Of a DNA stretch of 64,000 nucleotides, positions 44,086-53,875 are shown piece by piece; within the stretch, counting starts at the first letter, position 1; each line of letters begins with the position of its first letter. Under the pieces are notes generated by a model. That model saw only the letters and a program-made list of their open reading frames with translations. It searched no databases and was not told the origin of the DNA. The position numbers and the translations under genes were made by a program. The stretch comes from Symsagittifera roscoffensis. Its lineage: Eukaryota > Xenacoelomorpha > Acoela > Convolutidae. The stretch lies in NCBI RefSeq assembly GCF_963678635.1, contig NC_087064.1, positions 37,085,716 to 37,149,715 on the forward strand. Direction: 5' to 3'.

Positions 44086-44130
44086 GCATCAAACTAATAC
44101 AAACTAACAAAGTATATAACCTTAAAACAA
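44044..44130 (+). repeat. Right terminal direct repeat of gypsy-2
   Basis: Partner of 38015-38102: TATCGGGATAAATTTCCTAA to TATAACCTTAAAACAA. Followed by GGGTACGGAGG. A purine-rich GGAAAAGGAGG at 44007-44017 just before it could be a polypurine tract. Confidence 0.65.
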
Positions 44131-44519
44131 GGGTACGGAGGTCATTTGATGCGCAGTTCCGTTTGCATTGTTTTGGCTCAAACTGCTTGAACTTTATTAT
44201 TATTCAAGTTCGGACAGACAGAAATAATTGGAAAAAAGGCATGCAAAATTGAATTTTTACTCGACTTTGAGACACAAATTCTGTTGCTCAAATTAAACTT
44301 TTGATTGGAAAATTTGCTGAAAAAAGTCACTCAAAACTTTTCATTCAATTAAACATATCCGAATTTAATCGCAACTCTCAACAGATTGTTAAGTTCATTG
44401 TGAATGCCAAATTTTCGGCATTTCTTTGAGTTGCAATCTCAAACCATTTTCATTTCCTGAACGGCTCATTAAGGGGCGGTGATCATTTTTTCACTGAGTT
44501 CGGCACAAAAAGCCGTGTT

Positions 44520-44722
44520 GGATCTACTTAACAATCGCCCTCCCTTTGGTATCTACTTAAAAAATGCCACCCCTAATCATAAAAGCAGTAAATTAGCACT
44601 GAGCTTTCTATTGAGAATTATAGTTTTACTGCATTCTGATTGGTCGAAAATGCGTTATTTTAATCTACTTAACAATTGCACCCCCTTTCTTAAAAGGAGG
44701 AGGGGGATTGTTAAGTAGATCC
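44520..44722. mobile_element. 203-bp MITE with 8-bp target site duplication
   Basis: Flanked by perfect GCCGTGTT at 44512-44519 and 44723-44730. Ends are inverted: left GGATCTACTTAACAATCGCC, right (reverse complement) GGATCTACTTAACAATCCCC, 17 bases perfect and then C/T-rich. ATCTACTTAA also recurs internally at ~44550 and ~44661. There is no coding capacity. An 8-bp duplication suggests mobilisation by a hAT- or P-type transposase. Confidence 0.88.
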
Positions 44723-45027
44723 GCCGTGTTATATAGCTTTTCACAAATTTGACGGACAAGATTTTTCTATCGGACAAATTTGTCGGACAAGTTTAGTTAT
44801 CGGATCGACAAGAATTTATTTATCGGACAAGAAATATAGTTAATGCTAAATTGTTGGCAAAACTGTTGACCTTGAGCAGTTTAATCGGTCAAAAGTTATG
44901 GCATTTTAGTTTAATTAGTTTTTTGTAAACAATTTTTACGCGTGGAAGTTGATAGGAAACTAAAATCCAACGCCGAAATGAGCAGTTTTGAGTGATTAAC
45001 TTCGTTCAGATTCGTTGACCGAAAAGC

Positions 45028-45489
45028 GGGTGCCGGACATCAAGCCGACGGGACTTGAAGCCGAATCGTAAAATAAGGGACTTGAAGCCGAACATTTCGT
45101 CGAAAGATTATGAAATATGATTAATTTGAAAACTGTTTTGAAGAATTTCTCAATTTCATCAGCTTGCTTAACAAGTTATTGGCTTTTTTGGTTATTTTTG
45201 AGCCTCTAATTGATGTTTAGGAATATAAAAAATTAAAACATTGTTCAAGGGGTTTTTCATGTGTATAATTTATGCATTTCAAAATCCGGCTGATCTAACT
45301 TTCTGATGCCACTCTTAAGTGGTGCATTGTCATGAAGAACGCTTATGATGATCTAAACTTGCCTGTTTTTTTTTTCAAAATAAACTTTTTAATGATAAAA
45401 ATTTAGCGTTTTTAGGTGCTTGTAATGTTTAAATTTCGGCTTGAAGTCCCGTCGGCTTGAAGTCCGGTCGGCTTGTTGTCCTAGACCCC
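45028..45489. mobile_element. 462-bp non-autonomous DNA transposon with 9-bp target duplication
   Basis: CCGAAAAGC flanks both sides (45019-45027, 45490-45498). Termini are inverted and internally repetitive: left GGGTGCCGGACATCAAGCCG then ACGGGACTTGAAGCCGAA; right, on the minus strand, GGGGTCTAGGACAACAAGCC then GACCGGACTTCAAGCCGACG. The GGGACTTCAAGCCGA block is repeated within each end. Nine-base duplications are typical of Mutator-like elements. No ORF of note. Confidence 0.75.
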
Positions 45490-45524
45490 CCGAAAAGCAC
45501 ATTGCTAACAATTTGGCATTAACT

Positions 45525-45640
45525 TTAATTCTAACCTTCAAGGTGAAACTAATTAGAAGTAGTTCTCTGAAGTTTCTCGAAGCCTTTTTGTCGGCGTTTT
45601 ATACGCTCTTTTCTGTAGAAAAATTGCATGTCGGGTAGCT
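45525..45640 (+). pseudogene. Remnant similar to the last exon of the ferric-reductase-like gene
   Basis: The frame reading LKFLEAFLSAFYTLFSVEKLH aligns with exon 3 of the downstream gene (REFCKLFAKILMTEFAVEKLH): the F, F, T, F and V-EKLH positions coincide, and the preceding LTLILTF resembles the NADPH-domain strand before it. It stops at TAG after HVG. No other exon is found nearby. Probably a decayed tandem duplicate. Confidence 0.4.
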
Positions 45641-46052
45641 GAATTAAATTTTCTTTTTAAGCTGAGGGCTTGAAGTTATATTTAAAAAACGGACTTCATA
45701 AAAAATGCAATCATTTTGGTTTGCTCTTTTGACAGTTCAAAAGCAATTGTTAAAACTCAGTTGCATTTTCAACGCTATTTCAGTCTCAAGGTCAGGAATT
45801 GTTTCAAAATTTTCAGACAGTGTCCGACAAATATGTTAAAAGCTATAAAAAATCTAATTAAACTGAAAAGCGCCGTATGGGACAGATTAAGTAGCTCAAG
45901 GTCGCAAATGTTGTCTACAGTTTGGTGTTAACCGTCACTCAGTTGATTTTTTTATGCGGAATTTTGGTAATATTTTGGTCATCACCTTCCTTTGATTGTT
46001 CATTCAAATTCATTGATCTGCTCCCAAATCTGTATAAATTGGAAGATCAACC

Positions 46053-49000
46053 ATGTTTAATATTAGACCTACTATAACTTTCAATCGTTTGTTCAGCTAC
46101 CAAAATTACTTAATTGCAGTTTCGACGATATCACTGCTTTTGGCAGTTGGCGATCGCGTATGGATCCAACTCATTGATGGTGATGTGATCATGCGACGCG
46201 GATCACGTTCTGAACTACCGGATCCTCAATTCAGCGGGGTCTGCTTCACATCTTGGGTGTGGCTGATCAGCGCCAGAGTTTTATTAGTCGCATTGAACAT
46301 CAGCTTCTTCACTGCCATGTGGGTGATACCGAATGTTCTAGAAGAATTTGTCCCTTGCAGATATGAGATGAACGTGAGATACACGAATTGGTTGGCTCAC
46401 AGATTCACGGGAGTTTGGCTGATTGCAGTACCGGCCGTTTTACATGTGATCGTTCTTTTGTTGCCGACTGTCACAGATACAATTCCCATGGAACTTAAGT
46501 TCGACGGTTTTGATTGGTCGAATTGGTGGGATCCTTTCGTGAAAACTTTTCAGAAGTACGTGACTTATGAAAACGTTTTTCTTACCTGGGACGAGATTTT
46601 CAGACTTGTTTTGATTATTTTAATTTTCTGTTTTATGCTACCTTTGAGTCGGTCGAACTGGATGTTAAGGAAGAGCTATTCGATTGCTATGTCCATGCAT
46701 GCTTTCGTGGGGTTCGCTTTCATGGTCGATATGGTCCGCAAAAACTCACACCCATTATGCTGGAGATTCAATTTTCCATTTATTATTTTATACTCATTAG
46801 ATAGAATTTTTGCGACTTTCTTCTACAGAGTGAACAGATTTTCAGTTCACAGAATAATTGAATGCAGTGAGAGTACGTATATTTTACTGGGTAGACTAGA
46901 AGGACTGGAATGGAAGCAGCAAGGATGCGCTGATAACTTCTGGCTCCTCCATCGATTCCATAAATGTCACCTTTGCACACCTATTTTCCAGAGAGCACAT
47001 CCATATACAGCCTTCCAGAATGCCCAATCGTACTGCCAGCATGTATGGAACGTTGGCTTTGTCATCAATACAAACAAGGCAAACAAGAACTCGTGGTCCC
47101 TGTGGCTCAAGGAAAGGTATTATGGTTTATCAGACTACGAACATAAGCAAAACTAATAATTTTTACGACAGGAGACGGGGACACTTGATCATGTCAGTCA
47201 TTTCAAATTTTCCCATAAATAGCCCCTCTACCTCAAAAAAATAACACCGAAAATTGATTGAGCTAGCTTAGAGGGGTTTTTGGTAAAAGCCATTGTTTTT
47301 GTTCTGCGTTACATATCAATGATGATTTGCAGATGTGAGGCCACCGTCCATATTCTTGCTGCTGGAGGAGACCCACACAAGAATAAAACCAAAAAGCAAA
47401 ATAAATGTAGCGCTAAATCAAAAGCTGACTACAACGGTTATCTGTTAAGAACATAAGTGATGCAGGCATTTTCCCTCGTTGATTCATTTTTCTGGCCAAT
47501 CTAATATTTCCTAATCCATCGTTGAATTATAAAATTTGAAGGATTCATGAAAGAAGTTTTGAGACTGTGGGACTGGTTTGTTACAGGGGAAAGCAATTTC
47601 AGAAAAAACCGAAGACCTCTGCTGCTGGAATTGTAAATCTGGGCTACGAAGAAGCGCAGGTGGGGAGGGAAGCGTCCAACTACAACATTGGTGCCTCAAT
47701 TGGCATGGACACCCACGGCAGATGCCTTCAAAACCCCAACGACCCTTTCTGGCAACACTCACAGGCAAACACTGATGGCAACGTGGAAGTGTTCGAAGGG
47801 AGTTCAGGAGTAAACTGTGACCCTGCTGTTAAAACTAATCATTTAAGCAATGAGCCCAGTCCGCAATTGGAGTTTGCGTTGCGATCATGGGGTCCGTATC
47901 GATCGGCATTTTACACAGCCCAAGATTTGCGGGGCAGTTGGGGGAAGATTTTGCTCATTGCTGGCGGGTCCGGAATGGGGATGCTTCTAAGTGTCGCTGC
48001 CGTGATCAGTAGGTTTATATGATATAAACTGGTTGAAATAAAAGATGTGTAGTGCTAGATGATGCACTGGGTGATGAAAATTATATCGTCCAGTTCTACA
48101 TAATCACTTGTTACCAGCGACCACGTAGGATTTTTGCAATGGATAGGTTTTCAGGAAAAAGTCGTTGACTATTTTAGATCGACCAATTTGACTTTAACTA
48201 ATTCGGCTGTCCAGTAACGGATTTTCTGAAAATCTATGTATCTCAAAAACCCAAGATTGGCGCTGAACACAAGTGATTGCAGACGCGCCTTGCCAGGGAA
48301 TCGACGAAACGGAAAAACGCAAAACGGAAAAACGCAATTTTATGAAATTTTCTCAAAAGTGTCAAACGACGTCTTTTGGACTGTAAGAGCTAGGAAAATC
48401 GATTTGGTCGGCCTAAAAAATCGTAGATCCATCGCCCTTTAGAAAATCGTTTAGCAACCCCCCCCACCCCGTGTCTAAGACCGTATTCTGTGAAAAACTT
48501 CTACACATGCAATTTTTCAGAAAATGTTTCAATTACACGAACTTTTGAAAAATTTGAAAGGTTTTAACAAGAAAATTTGCGCTTTTGCGGCGAGCGCTTT
48601 TTGCCTTAAAATGAGTAGACATTGGTGCCTAATAATGTAGAAACTAGTTTTATATAAAAAAAAGAAAGGTGAAAAACTGAATGCGATCGAACTACGCAAA
48701 TGGTTTGGTCAGTTATTTGGTCATTTATTAGCTCTGATAAGCAATGGGGAATGGAAACCACAAAAACAGTCTCTTTATATCTCTCTTTAAAACAAACTCC
48801 ATGACAACTTAGGCAACAATTTCGAACTGATTTTAGACTTTTTAGGTTACTAAAAGCCATTTGATAATGCCATAGGTGATCTTCCAGACAGAAACGGTAT
48901 TGTCACCACAACCATGAAAAATTTGTATTTCGTTTATTCTGCTCGCGAGTTGGGCTTAATTCGGGAATTCTGCAAACTGTTCGCGAAAATATTGATGACA

Positions 49001-49288
49001 GAGTTTGCGGTAGAAAAACTCCATTTGTTCTACACTGGGAAAAACGAAAAAGATCTTCGCGAAATCGAAACTTTCTCAAGAGATAGATCGGACGTGGGGA
49101 AAATGTTAGCAAAAATCAAACCTGGAAGATGCGATTTGAATAAGTTCTTCCCTGGGCTTGATGGTTATGATCCACCCCCTCCGAAAGGACCTGGTTTAGT
49201 TTGTGCATGCGGACCGAAATCTCTCATAGACGAAGTGAAAAAAGTAAACAGGGAGTTCAAATACAGGTTGCGAATTGAAGAGATTTGA
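46053..49288 (+). CDS. Ferric reductase / NADPH-oxidase-family flavocytochrome (host gene)
   Basis: Exons 46053-47116, 47587-48008, 48888-49288; both introns GT-AG with matching phases; 1887 nt, 628 aa. Exon 1 gives about six membrane helices. Candidate haem His: H116 and H131, H216 and H233. The FAD motif RAHPYTAF (314-321) stands for the family's HPFT. Exon 2 ends with GPYRS (457-461) and GGSGMG (481-486), the NAD(P)H pyrophosphate loop. Exon 3 has LYFVYSAREL and ends with VCACGP (600-605), the CGP motif. It would move electrons from NADPH through FAD and two haems across a membrane, to Fe(III)/Cu(II) or O2. Unusual: ~95 polar residues between the FAD and NADPH parts (360-455). TATAAA at 46033 is too close to the ATG to be an obvious promoter. 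Confidence 0.85.
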
Positions 49289-50637
49289 GAACTTGTTGAA
49301 CAGATTTGATGACCCGATGAGCAGATTTGACAAATGATAGGAACTAAACTCACAAAAATGAATTTGATACTTGGTTGGATTGGTGGATTTTTAAACTGAT
49401 AATTGTCTATAGACTCAACGCTAGTAGAGGTTCAGTTCATAGGTGTCTAACGTGGTGAAATAGTTTGAACAAACAATGCATACTTGTTTTTTTTTGCGGG
49501 AGACGACCATCCATCGCAAGCGACAATAGCTCGCAGGCGAGGACAAAGATAGTGCCAGGTTTTAAAAAGAGACTAATTGTCGCATAATAGTTTTTCAAAC
49601 AATTAATTAATTTATTATTTTTTAATAATTAATTTTCTTAAATAAAAACGTTACGAAGTCGCTTTTTCTCTCATCACACGTTGAAAAAGTTGTTAAATTT
49701 CCTCAAGGTTCCAGCGTTCCGAAAGAATTCCCTTAACTTCCTAATGCGCTTCTTGAGCCGCAGCCTTTTTCTATATTGCTATATAATTACTTGAACAGTT
49801 TTTGTGTGTACTGAAGCTGGGAAAGGATGATATAAGAAGTATAAAGAGTTTTATTGGTTTTTTAAAATCTCTTAGCGAGATGGAGAAAATGGAACATAAA
49901 CGGCTTCTGAAAAAGCAACGGACCTTTATCTATTGATTTTCTAGGAGATAAACTGATGCTAATATATTGCGGCAAACGTTTGAAAAACCAGGACCGCTGT
50001 TATGCGTGAAACGCGGCGACGTATGGAGATTTTTCATTGGAATAAATCCTGCTAGAACAATAAAATGAAAACGCAATTTGCAATCAGAATCCTTAATTTA
50101 AAAAAAAGCGTGGCACATCAAGAAAGCAAGGATAATTATATTTTGCACACGCTCAAAAAAAATGCAGCTCACGCATTACAGTTCACGAGCTGCAAATGTT
50201 TATATAAAGCACAAGGACTAAAATATAATAGCTGAGGGTTTCAATCTTAAAAAAATGGTTTTCAAAACAATTTCCTAATGGAATTTTTTGTTGAAAGAAT
50301 ATCAGAAGCAAAGACGAACTCCGGTTTGACATATATTATGTGTTTTTGCTAGCCCTCATTAGTGTACAACAGCTGCATCAGACTCAGCAGAGAGACTTTT
50401 GTAAGCCTGGCGCAGTGAGCAACTTAATGAAACAAGCGATGTTTGGTTGCAGTAGTTGATTGCAGTAAAATTCGAAATCCAATTTGCTTTTGATAAGAGT
50501 TTGAAACATTTAACAACAAAAAAAAAGTTTACCGCCTTTTAAGGAAGTATTAGGGAGTTAGTACAAGGAAAGCATTTTTACTATTTCCGCTAAATAATTA
50601 CTTGAACAGGTTTTGTGGGTAATCATGCTGGGAAAGA
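49289..50637. other. Non-coding region downstream of the ferric-reductase-like gene
   Basis: AATAAA at 49641-49646 is the first clear plus-strand polyadenylation signal. At 49780-49860 the sequence (ATAATTACTTGAACAG, GCTGGGAAAGGATGATATAA) is a diverged duplicate of 50586-50644 plus 51097-51115, so this is a small duplicated repeat. No ORF supported. Confidence 0.5.
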
Positions 50638-50644
50638 ATGATAT

Positions 50645-51096
50645 CAGGGGCGGATCTAGGATTTTCTCGAGGGCGGGGCGGATTTTCAATAAAAAAAATC
50701 GAAAATTTTGACGACCTTTTTTTTTTTTAGGTCGACCAAATAGATTTTTTGAGCTCTCCCAAAGCACTGATTTGCCCCTATTTTGGCAAAATTTTCTGCG
50801 CCGCAGGCAATTTTTTGGAAAAAACAGTCAAAAAAGCCGTTTTTGGGCACTTTTTGAAAAATTTTGACAAAAAAATTGCGTTTTTTTGGCGCGCGCTCCC
50901 TCCCAAAATGTTAGTATATATTGGCGCCAAAGGCGGCTTTAGAAAAATTTTAGGATCGGTCGGCCAAAAATGGATTTTTGAAAAAGTATCAAAGGGGGGA
51001 CCCTTTGGGTCGGCAGGGGGTCGAATCCCTGAGGGGGGGGGGGGGGGGGGCGTCCGCCCCCCCCCCCCCCCCCCCCCCCCCTAAATCCGCCCCTGG
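50645..51096. mobile_element. hAT-like MITE 1 with G/C homopolymer runs
   Basis: Inverted termini CAGGGGCGGATCTAGG (left) and, on the minus strand, CCAGGGGCGGATTTAGG (right). Target duplication ATGATAT at 50638-50644 and 51097-51103 (7 bp perfect, possibly 8 with one mismatch). A related unoccupied site is present at ~49830-49850. Inside are poly-G and poly-C runs of ~20 bases (51034-51081). No coding capacity. Confidence 0.85.
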
Positions 51097-51190
51097 ATGA
51101 TATAACAAGTACTTTTATCAAAAAATTTGTAAAATAAAAAAAGAAATTGAAACGAAATTCAGCTCTAGTCCTTTTTTTGAGTCCTGGGAG

Positions 51191-51536
51191 CATGGGCGGA
51201 TCTAGGTCTTTCTCGAGGGGGGGGGGGGGGGGGGGGCGGATTTTCGAAAATTTTGACGCCCTTTTTTTTTAGGTCGATCAGATTGATTTTCCGAGCTCTC
51301 CCAAAGCAGTAAAAAGACCCTGTTTTGGCCAATTTTTTTGCGCCGCAGGCAATTTTTGAAAAAACAGGTCAAAAAAGCCGTTTTTGGGCAGTTTTTGGAA
51401 AATTTAGACAAAAAAACGCGTTTTTTTTGGCGCGCGCTCCCCCTCAAAATAAGTATATATTGGCGCTAAAGGCGCCTGTAGAAAAATTTTAGGGTTGGCA
51501 GGGGGTTAAATCCCTACCCCCTAAATCCGCCCCTGG
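51191..51536. mobile_element. hAT-like MITE 2, same family
   Basis: 346 bp; left end CATGGGCGGATCTAGG, right (minus) CCAGGGGCGGATTTAGG. CTGGGAG flanks at 51184-51190 and 51537-51543. The internal sequence (TTTTTTGGCGCGCGCTCCC, AAGTATATATTGGCGC) is shared with MITE 1, but it is ~100 bp shorter, mainly in the region before the right terminus. A poly-G run lies at 51218-51236. Confidence 0.85.
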
Positions 51537-51543
51537 CTGGGAG

Positions 51544-52143
51544 GGTTCAAAAAGGCTTCAAAACGAGATTAGGTAATGCTAGTTAAACTAGGTAACACTG
51601 GGTACCAGCGGGAAAAAATTCTGTGGATTAGCTTGTTTTTGAGCTTGTCAGCAACTGGGTAACTGGTTAGTGATGATGTAAGTTAATCTTCTGCAAATAT
51701 TTGTTTGGCTGTATTTTTTTACTTTAGTAAACGATTGAATTTCTCTTTGATGAAAATTCGTTTAACGCGTTTTAAGAAAGGTAACAGGCTGATGATACAA
51801 TTTTTTGGATCATTGTGCAATTAATGAAAAGGCATTTTGTATGAGAAAATTGATATTAACACGAACAATTGAATTAATGAACACGACCACACAGTTGAGA
51901 AAAGATATTACACATTACGTTAAAAACGTTTTTTTAAATTTCCTTACTTCTGTGCCTGTTCAGAAATTAATCAGTTGGACTTAAATGACTTCACGGCAAT
52001 TTTTTTCTTCGACAGCAAACGTGAACCCATCTAAAATAACGTTAACCGATCTAAAATATTGAAGTTATATTGCTTCTAATAATACTCTGTACATATTGAA
52101 GAAATTTAAAAAATATTGCCTTTTAAGGGAGGAATAAGGTAGC
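51544..52143. other. Non-coding flank of gypsy-3
   Basis: AT-rich, no ORF. A CCTTTTAAGG-GG-ATAAGG-AG stretch at 52112-52142 resembles 50535-50560 and stops matching exactly at 52143, where the candidate LTR begins. Confidence 0.35.
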
Positions 52144-52355
52144 TGTTACACATTGAGTCACGCTATCTTATTTTCGGCCGGATAGATTCGTGCAACTTCT
52201 TAGTCTAATACCGATCTTAATCTTACTCTTATATCTCCTAGTCTCAATAGATCTAGTGTACACCGGTTTACGCGAGATATTTCCAGAATGAAAAGAACTG
52301 TATTCTAAGTTTAATTCAAATTGTTCTGGTGTTGAAACTACAAGTAGTTTCAACA
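52144..52355 (-). repeat. Candidate 3' LTR of gypsy-3
   Basis: 212 bp bounded by TGTT...AACA (plus strand TGTTACAC ... TTTCAACA). On the minus strand it starts TGTTGAAACTACTTG, contains GATATAAGAG (TATA-like) and later GAAAATAAGA, and ends GTGTAACA. A perfect 12-bp hairpin with CAAG loop (52329-52356) sits at its start. No partner can be checked because the 5' LTR would be beyond 64000, so this is a proposal from end structure and position. Confidence 0.35.
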
Positions 52356-53875
52356 CTTTCCAAAAAAATAGGTTGTTAGTTTGTTGGAGTATGATTGGTT
52401 ACTATTTAATATTCTATAGAGATAAAATATCATAATAATAACCAATGGTAATTACTAGTTTAGATCTGGTTCCACCCATTCGGTGTTTAGAGAGTTTTAG
52501 TTTTCCGATGTTCTTTATTGTAGTGGAGGATAGATGGTGGTGTTTTTCTTTAGAGGTTGCGAGCATATTCTTTTTTTTTCTTGTTTGGAAGAAAAGTTGT
52601 CATCACGATCGTTTCGGGAGATCGTATCATGATTCTGATCAGTTGCGATGGGTGTTGATCTGGTAGATAGGAACATTGTTATTCTCAATCTCGTCTGGGA
52701 ACCGCATGTAGTTCGTCTTTGGATGCAGTGCCTGGTGACTTGGATCTGTACGTATACTTGAACATCGAGATGGTCATTGTTCTGTTTACAATGGGTTTCC
52801 TTTCCTGAGATGCCAATTCGTACTTCAAAACCATTGAGTGTAGTGATTGTAGGCAGCATGTCAGGTGGGTTTTGCCATTCCGTAGTTGGAGTGTGATTGG
52901 GTTGTCAAGTTCCTTGATGCTCGTCTTTGGGCTGTATTTTATGTATATATTGCATTGTATTATTTACATATATAAATCAAAGCGTGGATGTAGCACGGTG
53001 GATGAGGCCGGCTATAGAGCAAGCTCAGGACATCCTCTTCTGGTGGGTTAGACCAGAAGTGGGGGTATAATTTCGTGCTCTCTTTTTGGAGGGTCCTGTT
53101 TTGGTTCAACATTTCATGCTATTTTTTATCATTAGTGCTTTCTTTTGTTTTCTTAGTTTTGTCTTTTTCTCTAAAATCAATTTGTTTGTTTTGGGTTTGT
53201 CTTTCGACTTTTTGGTGTTTTGTTTTTTTGTGTTCGGACTTAAAAATAGTATTTAAAAGAATAATTTATCTAGTTCTAAGCTGGTCTTAATCCAGTTTGG
53301 GTACCGTGGGTTTTTCCTTTCTTCCTCATACTGTTAGGTTGTGGTTTTGGTTAGTTTGGATTATTATATAATTCCTTTCCGACCGGGTTAAAGGAAAATT
53401 TGAAACGTGTTAATCAGTGAAAGTTGAAACTTAAATTCATTATTTTAAACAATTTTTTGTGGGCGACCAATGCGATTTTGGATTGAATTTATGGACGAGA
53501 GTATACAAAGAAGCGTCTGTAAAAATGTTGGTATTGCTATTTGCAATTTATGAACAAATTGTATTAATTTACTACTCGAAAATTATGAAGTTTACTGCTT
53601 GATTTGAAGGTTGAAATTATTAAATTATTTTCAATTGCATGAATATTTACTGCTTTGGGGAAAGAACTTATATATTAATTTACTGCTTTGTACGGGAGAG
53701 TTTTATTGCTTCAATTGTTAGATAGGTTAATAGAAATTTATGAATTGATGAAAAGTATTTTTCTTTTTGTTTTGTAGATGATTGATGATTGTGCCTATCA
53801 AGAAAAAAGGAAAACCTTGAATAAAAATGCTTAGTGTTGTTTGAATTTATTAGTGAAATTTTGAGTTCATATTAC
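52356..53875. other. Region between gypsy-3 last ORF and candidate LTR
   Basis: T-rich on the plus strand, without a frame I can tie to a domain; the 114-aa minus frame at 52859-52515 is unsupported. It would be the 3' untranslated part of gypsy-3. Confidence 0.3.

Larger units (their letters stand above)
38015..44130 (+). mobile_element. Ty3/gypsy retrotransposon (gypsy-2), decayed
   Basis: Order on the plus strand: gag with two zinc knuckles, aspartic protease (DTGS), RT, RNase H, a long insert, integrase, and a Ser/Pro-rich tail. An 87-88 bp direct repeat lies at both ends (38015-38102 and 44044-44130). Pol is interrupted by single TAG/TGA codons and several frameshifts. It is a different lineage from gypsy-1, having two-knuckle gag of another spacing and a GFYGLTDMPTEFQKAMD motif in RT. 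Confidence 0.85.

Noticed and set aside
50749-51084. 111-aa plus-strand ORF ending in poly-Gly/poly-Pro
   Set aside because: It lies wholly within a MITE and comes from G and C homopolymer runs.
52940-53080. TATATAAAT followed by GTGGATGTAGCACGGTGGAT as a possible small RNA or tRNA-like gene
   Set aside because: No stable fold or box pair could be made by eye; left unassigned.
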